NCBI RefSeq assembly: GCF_001686925.1
Contig: NZ_LVEN01000010.1
Location: forward strand, 1-64,000
Reading direction: 5' to 3'
Length of the DNA: 64,000 nt
Origin: Flavobacterium piscis
GTDB taxonomy: Bacteria > Bacteroidota > Bacteroidia > Flavobacteriales > Flavobacteriaceae
This document shows positions 1-8,408 of this stretch, piece after piece. The notes beneath the pieces are model-generated. The model was not told the origin of the DNA and searched no databases. It was given only the letters and a program-made list of their open reading frames with translations. Each line of letters begins with the position of its first letter. Within the stretch, counting starts at the first letter, position 1. The position numbers were made by a program, and so were the translations under genes.

Positions 1-60
1 TCAATGAACTTTCCGTGTTTTGCGGGGTGCAAATGTAACTTCTGTTTTTAAATCTCACAA
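1..60 (-). promoter_or_regulatory. Downstream tandem promoter, probably rrn P2, with boxA-like leader
   Basis: Read on the minus strand, TTG (58-60), a 20-nt spacer and TACATTTG (30-37) match the Bacteroidota promoter consensus. The transcript would leave the window to the left. Positions 1-10 read AGTTCATTGA on this strand, which resembles a boxA antitermination element of rRNA leaders. The pairing with a second copy about 120 bp upstream suggests an rRNA operon promoter region. The operon itself is outside the window, so that identity is inferred. Confidence 0.6.
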
Positions 61-112
61 GCTTTTCTTAATCTTTTTTTGAAAATAAATTTTCATCTTG
101 ATTCGTAATGCT

Positions 113-181
113 TGTCAGTATTTCAGTGAACGTCTGTCGCTGTTGCGGGTGCAAAAGTAGACCCTTTATTTACATTTACAA
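113..181 (-). promoter_or_regulatory. Upstream tandem promoter, probably rrn P1
   Basis: On the minus strand TTG (179-181), 19 nt and TACTTTTG (152-159) form a complete Bacteroidota promoter. It is followed by GCACCCGCAA and then CGTTCACTGA (123-132), the same initial sequence and boxA-like motif found at the promoter at 1-60. A/T tracts at about 185-240 could act as an upstream element. No ORF lies between the two promoters. Confidence 0.6.
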
Positions 182-517
182 GCCTTTTTATTATATATTT
201 TCCATCTTTTTTCAAACTTTTTCTTAACACTCTGATAACACAAAACTTAACAACCTGTCTTTTTTATAGATTTTAGGAATTTTCTGATTTGAGATGTGTT
301 TTTCGTAATAGCAGTTCTTAAACAACTACTGCTTTTATTGACTTCACAACTTTATAGCGCGGATATTGATTTCTTCACAACAAGTATATCAATCTTTTTA
401 GGTAAGCTCGCCACGAAGACACGAAGGCACCAAGTTTGACCTCTACTGACTGTAGAGTTCAAAGAAACCAATCCTATAAACAAATAATTAGAGTACATCT
501 TCTCATGAAAACTGAAA

Positions 518-598
518 CCCTAGCCCTGATAGAAGTGGAAATCCTTTTGTGCTGGGGTTCAGCACAAAAGATTGGAGCAGATAGCAGGAAATAGCTCC
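518..598 (+). ncRNA. Structured intergenic repeat resembling Flavo-1 RNA
   Basis: A perfect 11-bp hairpin (CTTTTGTGCTG at 544-554 pairs with CAGCACAAAAG at 560-570) is flanked by the conserved-looking strings AGCCCTGATAGAAG and GCAGATAGCAGG. I recall this arrangement as a high-copy structured repeat of Flavobacterium intergenic regions, like the Flavo-1 RNA class. The name is from memory and needs a covariance-model search. The rest of 182-680 shows no gene; about 409-430 carries a partial GCCACGAA-type repeat. Confidence 0.5.
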
Positions 599-681
599 AA
601 AACAAAAACTAAATTCCAAATTTTATAATCCCAAATTTCAAAAGCGCACTTTCCTCCGATTCCTTATATTCCAAAAACACA

Positions 682-708
682 AAACCCGTCAGTTAAACTA
701 ACGGGTTT
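682..708 (-). terminator. Hairpin terminator after the FtsX-like permease
   Basis: AACCCGT (683-689) pairs with ACGGGTT (701-707), and the AGTT/AACT bases inside extend the stem. It sits 17 bp beyond the stop codon of the minus-strand permease gene. Confidence 0.6.
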
Positions 709-724
709 ATGATTTTATGAATCC

Positions 725-1960
725 CTATTCGAAACGAATGGCTTTTACAGGTGAAATCTTTGTTATTATATAGGACGGAATTAACAACACTACGAAGCAT
801 ACTGTAATGGTGAGTAAATTTAGCAAGGCAATATATCCCCAATTTAAATAAACCGGTGCCTGATTGACATAGTAGTTTTCAGGATTTAACTGAACGACTC
901 CAAATTGCTGTTGGATTAATAAAATCGTAATCCCTATTAAGTTGCCCCAAAACAATCCTCGTATAATAAGATAGAATGCGTTGTATAAAAATATCTTACG
1001 AACGGTCCAGTTATTTGCTCCCATTGCTTTTAGAATTCCGATCATTTGGGTTCGTTCTAATATGAGAACTAATAATGCCACAACCATATTTATGGTAGCC
1101 ACTAAGATCATAACCCCCAGTATAATGATAATATTGAAATCGAACAATTGTAACCAGTCAAAAATGTAGCTGTATTTTTCGATTATGGTTTTTGTATCTA
1201 AATTCGATGATGTTTGATCGTATACCTGAATTCCTGTTGATTTAATATTATCGAAGTCTTTTACAAACACTTCAAAAGCTCCCACCTGATCCGCAGTCCA
1301 TTTATTAATTCGCTGAATGTGACGAATGTCTCCTATTATATAAGTAGCATCGAATTGTTGAAATCCTGAATTAAAAATACCTGTAATCTTGAATCTGCGG
1401 CTGTTTGGCATTTTACCTTGTTCTTCTTTAATAAAAAAGGTATTGAAATTATCTCCAACTTTTAGATTAAGACGATCAGCAAGTAGCCTGGAAATTAAAA
1501 CTTCTTCGTTTAGAGTTTTAGAAAAATCAGGCACTTTACCATCAACAATATATTCTTTTATATTATTCCAGTCGTAATCTGCTCCTACTCCTTTGAAAAC
1601 AATTCCTTCAAAAGCATTTTCTGTTCTAATAATTCCGGCCTTGCTTGCTATTGCCTGGATATGACTTACCTCGGGAACTGATTTGAAATTGGGATAAAAA
1701 TCCTGTTTTTTAGAAATTGGCGTTAAAGTGACTTCAGAATTGTTATTATCAAAATTTGATATAATAATCTGACCGTTGAAAGCCGAAACTTTATCACGTA
1801 TCTTTTGCTGCAAACCTATTCCGGTAGCAACTGAAACGATCATCATGATAATACCAATAGCAATGGCCGAAATGGCAATTTTTATAATTGGCGCTGATAT
1901 ACTGCTTTTATAATCTTTGGCAGTAATAAGTCTTCTGGCTATGAAATATTCTAAACTCAA
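725..1960 (-). CDS. ABC transporter permease, FtsX/LolC-E-like
   Basis: This 411-aa inner-membrane protein has the FtsX/MacB topology: one membrane segment near residues 26-50, about 220 extracytoplasmic residues, then three membrane segments in the last 140 residues, with the usual NMVVALLVLILERTQMIGIL-type permease signature. The family works with an ATPase to extrude lipoproteins or other envelope substrates. No ATPase gene is adjacent, so the partner and substrate are unknown. The start used is TTG at 1958-1960, because no ATG gives a better N-terminus. A minus-strand -7 element lies at 2009-2016. A LolE-like role is possible but unproven. Confidence 0.85.
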   Translation of the reverse strand: MSLEYFIARRLITAKDYKSSISAPIIKIAISAIAIGIIMMIVSVATGIGLQQKIRDKVSAFNGQIIISNFDNNNSEVTLTPISKKQDFYPNFKSVPEVSHIQAIASKAGIIRTENAFEGIVFKGVGADYDWNNIKEYIVDGKVPDFSKTLNEEVLISRLLADRLNLKVGDNFNTFFIKEEQGKMPNSRRFKITGIFNSGFQQFDATYIIGDIRHIQRINKWTADQVGAFEVFVKDFDNIKSTGIQVYDQTSSNLDTKTIIEKYSYIFDWLQLFDFNIIIILGVMILVATINMVVALLVLILERTQMIGILKAMGANNWTVRKIFLYNAFYLIIRGLFWGNLIGITILLIQQQFGVVQLNPENYYVNQAPVYLNWGYIALLNLLTITVCFVVLLIPSYIITKISPVKAIRFE

Positions 1961-2008
1961 ATTTGGGTTCTCTTTTATTAATTATCGCTGGACCTTATTG
2001 ATCCAAAT

Positions 2009-2016
2009 CAAAAATA
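2009..2016 (-). promoter_or_regulatory. -7 element upstream of the FtsX-like gene
   Basis: TATTTTTG on the minus strand matches TAnnTTTG and lies 48 nt before the TTG start. No TTG is visible at the right distance for a -33 element, so this is a weak call. Confidence 0.4.
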
Positions 2017-2072
2017 CATTTTAAAAAGTAAAATCGAATGGCTTCTAAAAACAATTACAAAAGTTTTAAATC

Positions 2073-2567
2073 TTATAACGGAAGTTTCTTTTTCATTTCT
2101 TCTACTATATTGTATGCTGCAGGACAAATGGCAACATTTTTTAAGGTAAGATCTGTAATTTGATTAAACTTTTTACGATCTGTATGCGGAAATTCTCTAC
2201 ATGCTTTTGGTCGAACATCGTAAATCATGCAATAGTTCTCGCTATCCAGAAAAGTACAGGGAACACTTTTTAGAACATAATCTTTATCTTCATCTATTCG
2301 AAGATATTGCTCAATGAATTGCTGTGGTTTTTGCCTGAATGATTTTGAAATTCGTTCGATATCTGCCAACGTAAATAATGGCCCGGTTGTTTTGCAACAA
2401 TTAGCACACTGTAAACAATCTGTCTTTTTAAATTCGGCATCATGCAAATCCTGCATCACATAATCTAAATTCTTAGGTTGTTTCTTTTTCAGCTTATCAA
2501 AATACTTTTTGTTTTCGATATGCTTATCTTTGGCTAACTTATTTAAGTTATTTAAAATTTGTTTCAA
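2073..2567 (-). CDS. YkgJ-family cysteine cluster protein
   Basis: This is a 164-aa cytoplasmic protein. The YkgJ/UPF0153 cysteine pattern is visible: CxxCxxCC near residues 55-61, then cysteines in CTFLDSENYC, RPKAC and a late ICP. Such proteins are thought to bind a metal or Fe-S cluster, but no reaction is assigned. The N-terminal 45 residues are lysine-rich and probably helical. The start is TTG at 2565-2567. A -7 element at 2591-2598 (TAATTTTG on the minus strand) fits a short leader. The gene is divergent from the methyltransferase gene. Confidence 0.8.
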   Translation of the reverse strand: MKQILNNLNKLAKDKHIENKKYFDKLKKKQPKNLDYVMQDLHDAEFKKTDCLQCANCCKTTGPLFTLADIERISKSFRQKPQQFIEQYLRIDEDKDYVLKSVPCTFLDSENYCMIYDVRPKACREFPHTDRKKFNQITDLTLKNVAICPAAYNIVEEMKKKLPL

Positions 2568-2590
2568 GTTTACTTTTTAAAGTTGATGTG

Positions 2591-2598
2591 CAAAATTA
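2591..2598 (-). promoter_or_regulatory. -7 element upstream of the YkgJ-family gene
   Basis: TAATTTTG on the minus strand matches TAnnTTTG, 23 nt before the TTG start. It supports that start. The -33 element is not clear. Confidence 0.4.
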
Positions 2599-2641
2599 AA
2601 CAACTTTAAACTTGAAACCCTAAACTTTGAACTAAAATACG

Positions 2642-3349
2642 ATGAAAGATCTATTTGGGAAGGCGATGTTCGACTTTCAAACCAATAATTCACCTGAAGA
2701 TATCATTACAGAAACCACCATTTCTGAAGAAGACGCAATGAGCGTTGACTATTTATTTCGTTCATATAACGAAATGCCCAAACTTGAACAAAAAGCATTG
2801 CAATTGGCTACTGGAAAAATATTAGATGTGGGCTGTGGCGCCGGAAGCCATAGTTTATCTTTGCAAAATGACCGTAATTTAGACGTTACATCGATAGACA
2901 TTTCAGAAAAAGCAATTGAAACTTGTAAACTTCGTGGTGTTAAAAATGCAAAAGTTCAAAATATATTAGATTTTGCAGGAGAAAAATTTGACACTATAAT
3001 TTTATTAATGAACGGCGTTGGTATTTTTGGCAAACTGGAAAATTGCAATACATTTTTATCTAAACTAAAGTCACTTTTAAATCCGGGTGGACAAATTTTA
3101 CTCGATAGCTCCGATATCATTTATATGTTTGATGAAGACGAAGATGGCGGAAAATGGATTCCTTCTAACAATGACTATTACGGCGAACTTGTTTTTAATA
3201 TTTCTTATAAAGGAGAAAAAGAAGAACCTTTTGACTGGTTGTATTTAGATTACAACACACTTCAAAATGCAGCTGCTGCAAACGGATTAAAATGCGAACT
3301 CATTTCAGAAGGCGAACATTATGACTATTTAGCTAAACTTTCGATTTAA
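2642..3349 (+). CDS. Class I SAM-dependent methyltransferase
   Basis: This 235-aa protein carries SAM-binding motif I (LDVGCGAGSH, residues 61-70), an acidic residue at the end of strand 2 (SIDIS, about 85-89) and a motif IV-like IILLMNGVG. This is a seven-strand Rossmann methyltransferase, and the substrate cannot be read from the sequence. The following gene starts 18 bp downstream on the same strand, so the two are likely co-transcribed. No export signal is seen. Confidence 0.85.
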   Translation: MKDLFGKAMFDFQTNNSPEDIITETTISEEDAMSVDYLFRSYNEMPKLEQKALQLATGKILDVGCGAGSHSLSLQNDRNLDVTSIDISEKAIETCKLRGVKNAKVQNILDFAGEKFDTIILLMNGVGIFGKLENCNTFLSKLKSLLNPGGQILLDSSDIIYMFDEDEDGGKWIPSNNDYYGELVFNISYKGEKEEPFDWLYLDYNTLQNAAAANGLKCELISEGEHYDYLAKLSI

Positions 3350-3367
3350 AATAAAAAATTAACAATC

Positions 3368-3913
3368 ATGGAATCATTAGATTTAGAAAAATTAAAATAT
3401 CCGATAGGAAAATTTGGATTTCCAACGGAATTTAGCCCTGAATACATTTCTGATAAAATTCATGCGATCGAATCTTTTCCTGAAAGATTAAAAAAAGAAA
3501 CAATTCATTTAACAGATGAGCAATTGAATACACCGTATCGTCCGAATGGATGGACTGTTCGACAAGTGATTCATCATTGCGCTGAAAGCCATATAAATTG
3601 TTACATCAGAATAAAATGGGCTTTGACAGAAAATAATCCGGTAATAAAACCATACGACGAAACTTTATGGTCTGAATTACCAGATAATTTGAACATGCCA
3701 ATTCAGCCAACATTAACTTTGCTTGAAGGATTACATTTTAGACTGGCATATATCATGAAAAACTTATCAGCTTCAGATCTTGAAAAATCTTTTATTCATC
3801 CTGAAAATAATTCGGAATACAAAATAAAACAATTAATAGGTACGTATGCCTGGCACGGCAATCATCATTTAGCACATATTACTTCTTTAAAAAAATATAA
3901 AAACTGGAAATAA
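3368..3913 (+). CDS. YfiT/BstA-like DinB-superfamily protein, putative bacillithiol transferase
   Basis: This 181-aa protein matches the YfiT family in length and motifs: PYRPNGWTVRQVIHHCAESH (residues 56-75) and AWHGNHHLAHI (161-171). The three metal-binding histidines fall at H69 or H70, H163 and H167 in the DinB four-helix fold. Family members use a divalent metal to transfer bacillithiol or related low-molecular-weight thiols, or act as hydrolases. The gene lies 18 bp after the methyltransferase gene and ends at a bidirectional hairpin (3961-3991). Confidence 0.8.
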   Translation: MESLDLEKLKYPIGKFGFPTEFSPEYISDKIHAIESFPERLKKETIHLTDEQLNTPYRPNGWTVRQVIHHCAESHINCYIRIKWALTENNPVIKPYDETLWSELPDNLNMPIQPTLTLLEGLHFRLAYIMKNLSASDLEKSFIHPENNSEYKIKQLIGTYAWHGNHHLAHITSLKKYKNWK

Positions 3914-3960
3914 GAAAGCTGTTTCTTTTTTATACACTTGTATATTATTTTCCCTAAATA

Positions 3961-3991
3961 AAAAAATCTCTTCGGATGAAGAGATTTTTTT
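3961..3991. terminator. Bidirectional terminator hairpin
   Basis: AAAAATCTCTTC, a ggat loop and GAAGAGATTTTT form a perfect stem with A and T runs on both sides. It lies between the convergent genes ending at 3913 (+) and 3999 (-). Confidence 0.85.
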
Positions 3992-3998
3992 ATATCCT

Positions 3999-4631
3999 TT
4001 AAGGAATATTCAAATATTTATGCGTTTGAAGCGAAACTCTCCACTTTGGATTGTTCATTACATAATCAACAATTAATGGTGTCATTTCTTCTTTTTTGCT
4101 CCATTCGGGTTGGAGAAACAAAATTGCATTATCATTTACCAATTCTGCTTGTTCTTCTGCAAAAATAAAATCGTGTTTGTTATAAATAATCACTTTTAAT
4201 TCGTGAGCATTATCGTAAACCGTTTGCGTTGGCAATTTATTTTTTTTTGGCGAAAGACAAATCCAATCCCATGTCCCTGTTAATGGATAAGCGCCCGAGG
4301 TCTCGATATGAACTTTTAAATTTCTGTTTTTTAATTCCTGAGTCAATAAACTCATATCCCAGGTCAAAGGTTCTCCTCCGGTTATCACAACAGTATCTGC
4401 ATACGTTGCGGCATTATTCACAATTAGATCAACACTCGTTGGCGGATGTAACTCTGCATTCCAGCTCTCCTTCACATCACACCAGTGACAACCAACATCG
4501 CAACCTCCAATTCGTATAAAGTAAGCCGCCGTTCCCGTATGAAAACCTTCCCCCTGAATGGTGTAAAACTCTTCCATCAAAGGCAACATCGCTCCTTTAT
4601 TTACTTCTAATTGTATTTCTTTTGATAACAT
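3999..4631 (-). CDS. queE: 7-carboxy-7-deazaguanine synthase
   Basis: This 210-aa radical-SAM enzyme of queuosine/deazapurine synthesis converts 6-carboxytetrahydropterin to 7-carboxy-7-deazaguanine. The FYTIQGEGFHTG opening motif (residues 22-33) and the cluster CDVGCHWC (C44, C48, C51, spacing CxxxCxxC as in QueE) are present, followed by VITGGEPL. The ATG at 4629-4631 lies 18 nt from a minus-strand TATCTTTG (4649-4656). QueA, a late enzyme of the same pathway, is encoded at 30 kb. No preQ1 riboswitch is apparent in the very short leader. Confidence 0.92.
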   Translation of the reverse strand: MLSKEIQLEVNKGAMLPLMEEFYTIQGEGFHTGTAAYFIRIGGCDVGCHWCDVKESWNAELHPPTSVDLIVNNAATYADTVVITGGEPLTWDMSLLTQELKNRNLKVHIETSGAYPLTGTWDWICLSPKKNKLPTQTVYDNAHELKVIIYNKHDFIFAEEQAELVNDNAILFLQPEWSKKEEMTPLIVDYVMNNPKWRVSLQTHKYLNIP

Positions 4632-4648
4632 TATTATATTTTAAAGTG

Positions 4649-4656
4649 CAAAGATA
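4649..4656 (-). promoter_or_regulatory. -7 element of queE
   Basis: TATCTTTG on the minus strand is an exact TAnnTTTG match. A TTG lies 17 nt upstream (4674-4676). It predicts a leader of only about 10 nt before the queE ATG. Confidence 0.55.
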
Positions 4657-4678
4657 GTCAATTAAATACGGAACAAAA

Positions 4679-4709
4679 AAAACCGATAGCTCTTTGAACT
4701 ATCGGTTTT
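4679..4709 (-). terminator. Terminator after the TPR gene
   Basis: AACCGATAG (4681-4689) pairs with CTATCGGTT (4699-4707), flanked by A and T runs. It closes the exbB-to-TPR operon, whose last stop is at 4732. Confidence 0.8.
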
Positions 4710-4731
4710 ATATTTAATAAAAGACCTTATA

Positions 4732-6399
4732 TTATTTTAAAGCTTTTACAGATTGCGCTGCGTAAGCATTTGCAGGATCTAAAACTAAAGTTTTATTGAA
4801 ATATTCAATTGCTTTAGCTTTGTCAGTATTTGCATAACTAGCACCAATACTATTGTAAGCTTCGATTACTTTTTTAACTGTAGCAGGTTTTGCTAATTCT
4901 TCAGGACCTTTTGCAGTTGTTTTAGTTACATACTCTTCGTAATTTTTGATAATTAAATCATCTTTCTCAAGTAAGTTATTAATTCTTCCTTTGTACAAGT
5001 ATGCTTCATCATAAGTTGGAGAAGCTTCTAAAACTCTGTCAAAAGCGCCTTCAGCTTTTGCTAAAGCTGCAGCATCCGGAGCACCATCTTTTTTATTTGC
5101 ATTAGCATAATACAGTGAAATACCATAATATACATTATCATCTAAATAATTTTTAGATTCTTTATTATTAACTGCAAGTTCAAAAACATTTGCAGCTTGT
5201 GCAAATTGTTTTTTACCAAACAATGCTTTTCCTAAATCAGCAAGTTCTTCAACTACTAAAGGCTCTAATTCAATTGCTTTTTTAATATCTGCAATACCAG
5301 CATCAAAAGCAGCCTGATCTACAACTCCTTCAGCATTTGTTCCTTTTTTAATTTTCGATAATCCTAAATACAAATAATCTCTACCAATTACTTTGTTTGA
5401 AGGTACTTTGATAAAATCTTCGATAGATTTAATTGCTACTTCAACATTTCCATTTTCGTAAGCAGCATAACCTAAATATCTGTAAATTCTTGGATTTACT
5501 TTATCTTCAGCAATCATTTTGTTTGCTACAGTCTCCAGAGTTTTATAATCTTTTACTAAGATTAAGAAATCTGCATGACGCATTTTCGAATCTAAAGAGT
5601 AATCTGTAAGACTTAAATATTTTTCATAATTTGTAATTGCGTTTTGCATATTAACTTTAGAGGTAGATGTTTTGTTTCTTCCCCATTTGTAATATGTTTC
5701 AGCTAATTCTCTGTAAACCGGACCATAATTTGGGTTGATCGCGATAACTTCATTAAAAGATTTAATTGCTTCTTCGTATGATTTAGCTCCTTTTAACAAA
5801 ACTCCTAATTGCATTTTTGCTCTTAAAAGTGTTGGATCAGCAGTAAAAGCATCACGATAAGCTTTGTAAGCATCATTTTGATTATTTGAACCGTAGTAAG
5901 CATCACCAATTGTCAAAAGAGCAGTTGCATTTTGAGGCTCAAGAACCAAAGCACGTTTCAAGATCGCAATAGCACTTGGATAATCTGGAGAAGTTGAATT
6001 AATATATGCTCTACCGATATAAATAAATTCATCTACATCTTTACGTTTCATATCTTTTGTCGCTAAACCAAAGTTAGCCTGAGCTGCAGCAGCATTTTTA
6101 GCATCAAGATCGATCTGACCTAATCCGATATAATTCAAATTTTTATTATCAGATGCCTGTAATCCGTTTGCGTAATAAATTTTCGCTGAATCAACAATAG
6201 TTTGATTTAAATATATATTACCTAAAACAAAATTCGCTTCTCCGTCAGAAGGTTTTGCCTGGATGATTGATTTAAGCAAAGACTTTGCTTTTTGAAATTG
6301 TTCAGCGTCGATTGCTTTTTTAGCTTCTTTGATGTCTTGCGCTTTTGCAACAGTGGCCGAAGCAACTAAGGCAAGACTAAAAATTTTAAATTTATTCAT
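4732..6399 (-). CDS. Exported tetratricopeptide-repeat protein, last gene of the Ton operon
   Basis: This 555-aa protein starts with a signal peptide (MNKFKIFSLALVASATVAKA) and then consists of tandem TPR units across its length, for example SDGEANFVLGNIYLNQT and NATALLTIGDAYYGSNN. It is probably a periplasmic scaffold. It lies 17 bp after the PstS-like lipoprotein gene in the exbB-exbD-exbD-tonB cluster, which suggests a structural role in energy transduction. The role is inferred only from context. The operon ends at a clear hairpin terminator. Confidence 0.85.
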   Translation of the reverse strand: MNKFKIFSLALVASATVAKAQDIKEAKKAIDAEQFQKAKSLLKSIIQAKPSDGEANFVLGNIYLNQTIVDSAKIYYANGLQASDNKNLNYIGLGQIDLDAKNAAAAQANFGLATKDMKRKDVDEFIYIGRAYINSTSPDYPSAIAILKRALVLEPQNATALLTIGDAYYGSNNQNDAYKAYRDAFTADPTLLRAKMQLGVLLKGAKSYEEAIKSFNEVIAINPNYGPVYRELAETYYKWGRNKTSTSKVNMQNAITNYEKYLSLTDYSLDSKMRHADFLILVKDYKTLETVANKMIAEDKVNPRIYRYLGYAAYENGNVEVAIKSIEDFIKVPSNKVIGRDYLYLGLSKIKKGTNAEGVVDQAAFDAGIADIKKAIELEPLVVEELADLGKALFGKKQFAQAANVFELAVNNKESKNYLDDNVYYGISLYYANANKKDGAPDAAALAKAEGAFDRVLEASPTYDEAYLYKGRINNLLEKDDLIIKNYEEYVTKTTAKGPEELAKPATVKKVIEAYNSIGASYANTDKAKAIEYFNKTLVLDPANAYAAQSVKALK

Positions 6400-6416
6400 C
6401 TTTAATTGTAATTAAT

Positions 6417-7352
6417 TTATTCTTTATCTTTAATAATCTGACTTCTAATTTTAAGATTTCTTCCTGGAGTTCTAACAGGCAGTAATCCTGACTTTAAAAC
6501 AATACGCTGTCCGATGTCTCCTGAAATGAATGAAGCAAACCCCATTCCTAAACCAGTATAACCCTGACAATTTATAATAAACAAATCACGTGCCAAAGGA
6601 TATTTCTTTTCGCCAAGATCATTTTGGGTAGGACTATAGAAGCCACCACCATTTAGACCTTTGACGCTCATAACATTTATTTTTTTAACAAGACCGAGCA
6701 TATCCGGAGAGGGCTGATACAGCCAATTTACTCCCACCACTCCAATCATACCATCATTCTCAGACACGAATTTAATAACTTCGTTGTTGGTTTTAAAAGA
6801 AAAAACATTTTTTGATGGAATATCTTTCACCTTAGCCAATTCTTTCATGTATCGTACTGTACTTGAATTTGGATTATCAAATACAAGACCTTTGATTCCA
6901 GAATCTGATTTGCCTTGCAGAAAATCAATTACGGTTTTCAACGCAATTAATGTATCATTATTGCTTTTATTAGTAACAAAAGCAATTGCATCTGTTGCAA
7001 AAGGAGTAACCCTAGGATTAATCTTGCTTTTTTCAAATCTGGTTTTCTCTTCCTGAGTTAAATCTCGGGTGGTAACAGCAACCTTTGCTTTTTGATTTAG
7101 TAAATCATTTATAAGCTCAGCTTCAGATTTAGGTTTTAATGAAATTTTAGCATCATAGTAAGTTCCTTCAAAAACAGCCACCATATCTTCAACAATAGGC
7201 TTTATTGTTTCATCTACGGTAATATCTATTGATCCCTTTAAAATTGTTTCATTATCAGCTTCATTTTTACTTTTTTGGTTACACATGGCAAACAAAAAAA
7301 CAAAAACTACCAAACCTACAATTTTACCATATTTGAACATATTATTCTGCAT
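6417..7352 (-). CDS. PstS-like substrate-binding lipoprotein in the Ton operon
   Basis: This 311-aa protein resembles periplasmic phosphate-binding (PBP-like) proteins, with an N-terminal hydrophobic segment ending at Cys24 (FLFAMC), probably a lipoprotein signal. Residues 45-290 carry the binding-protein pattern (VTTRDLTQEE, FVTNKSNNDT, SSTVRYMKELA). No PstCAB genes are nearby. Its place after tonB suggests a Ton-linked role rather than an ABC transporter role. The ATG at 7350-7352 overlaps the previous gene by 11 nt. A second ATG at 7338-7340 would follow its stop by 1 nt and is equally plausible. Confidence 0.75.
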   Translation of the reverse strand: MQNNMFKYGKIVGLVVFVFLFAMCNQKSKNEADNETILKGSIDITVDETIKPIVEDMVAVFEGTYYDAKISLKPKSEAELINDLLNQKAKVAVTTRDLTQEEKTRFEKSKINPRVTPFATDAIAFVTNKSNNDTLIALKTVIDFLQGKSDSGIKGLVFDNPNSSTVRYMKELAKVKDIPSKNVFSFKTNNEVIKFVSENDGMIGVVGVNWLYQPSPDMLGLVKKINVMSVKGLNGGGFYSPTQNDLGEKKYPLARDLFIINCQGYTGLGMGFASFISGDIGQRIVLKSGLLPVRTPGRNLKIRSQIIKDKE

Positions 7353-7572
7353 TTGAATTAATTAATCTTAAAAAACGGATTCCTGAATATACGATCAATA
7401 ATCCGCCAAAAGCATATCTGTATTTGGGTTCCATATCTAAAGGAAGTTTCTTCCAGAACATAATCATTAAACCTAGTACAAGATATATTAAAAAAAACAT
7501 TATTCCTAAAACAAGAAGAAATCGCTCTTTGAGCGATTTCTTCTGAATATTATTAAACTTATCTTTTAACAT
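7342..7572 (-). CDS. Small membrane protein of the Ton operon
   Basis: This 76-aa protein has two hydrophobic segments (about residues 18-40 and 52-68) and a basic N-terminus. I recognise no family. Its ATG overlaps the tonB stop codon by one base (TAATG), so translation is probably coupled. It sits between tonB and the PstS-like lipoprotein gene, which makes it a candidate accessory subunit of the energy-transduction complex. That is inference from context. Confidence 0.75.
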   Translation of the reverse strand: MLKDKFNNIQKKSLKERFLLVLGIMFFLIYLVLGLMIMFWKKLPLDMEPKYRYAFGGLLIVYSGIRFLRLINSNAE

Positions 7573-8372
7573 TATTCTGCAGATTGAATAGTAATAGGAA
7601 GTGAGTAAAGAACCCTAACTTTTTTACCATTTTGTTCGCCGGGAGTCCATTTTGGACATTTTTTAAGAACACGAATTGCTTCTGCTCCTGTACCGTAACC
7701 GATATCCCTTAAAACTTTAATGTCGGTTAATGAACCGTCTTTTTCAACTACAAAAGTAACATAAACTTTACCTTTTAAACCTTCTTCTTCGGGAGTCTTG
7801 TAATTATTTCCTACGAATTTGTAGAACTTTTCGATTCCTCCAGGAAAATCTGGTTTTACTTCGATACCTGCAGTATTATAAACATTGTTATCTTCCTGAA
7901 TGATCTCAGTAACTGGTCCTTTACCAACTGGTTCATCAACAGTTAAAACTGCATCCGGATCTCCTTTGATAGTTTCGTTACCTACTTTTTTATCCTTAAG
8001 ATCCACAATTTTTGGTGGGTCTTCAGTAACTTCATTTGCTTTAGCAACAACCGGCTTCACGAACTTCACCTGATCCACTTTTGGTGGTGGTGGTGGTGGT
8101 GGTGGTTGATTTGGCTTAATTTCCTCTTTTTTAGGAGGTAATTTTACTGTTGCGATTTTAATATCGTTATTTACCACTTCTTCTTCAGAATCTGGTAAGA
8201 AGCTTGCAATAAGAGGAGCTGCAACAGCAGCGCTAAAGATAAGTGAACCAATAATAAGCGCCTTTACAGTCGTCTTACCGTTAGCTTTTCTTAACTCATA
8301 TGCACCATATATCTTATTACGCCCTTCGAATACGATATCAAGCCACTGATTTTTAATTATATCTAGTTTCAT
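7572..8372 (-). CDS. tonB: TonB energy-transducing protein
   Basis: This 266-aa protein has an N-terminal conserved region (FEGRNKIYGAYELRK, 16-29), one membrane anchor (about 37-58), a run of eight prolines (90-97) in a periplasmic linker and a C-terminal TonB domain (about 175-266) with GKVYVTFVVEKDG and KCPKWTPGEQNGK. It carries proton-motive energy from ExbB/ExbD to outer-membrane receptors. It lies 36 bp after the second exbD and overlaps the next gene by 1 nt. Confidence 0.9.
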   Translation of the reverse strand: MKLDIIKNQWLDIVFEGRNKIYGAYELRKANGKTTVKALIIGSLIFSAAVAAPLIASFLPDSEEEVVNNDIKIATVKLPPKKEEIKPNQPPPPPPPPKVDQVKFVKPVVAKANEVTEDPPKIVDLKDKKVGNETIKGDPDAVLTVDEPVGKGPVTEIIQEDNNVYNTAGIEVKPDFPGGIEKFYKFVGNNYKTPEEEGLKGKVYVTFVVEKDGSLTDIKVLRDIGYGTGAEAIRVLKKCPKWTPGEQNGKKVRVLYSLPITIQSAE

Positions 8373-8408
8373 ATTTCTTGATTATTAAGGATTAAAATAA
8401 GATTGCTC

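Noticed and set aside
4632..4680. Possible preQ1 riboswitch before queE
   Set aside because: The predicted leader is only about 10 nt. There is no room for an aptamer, and none is evident in the queA leader either.
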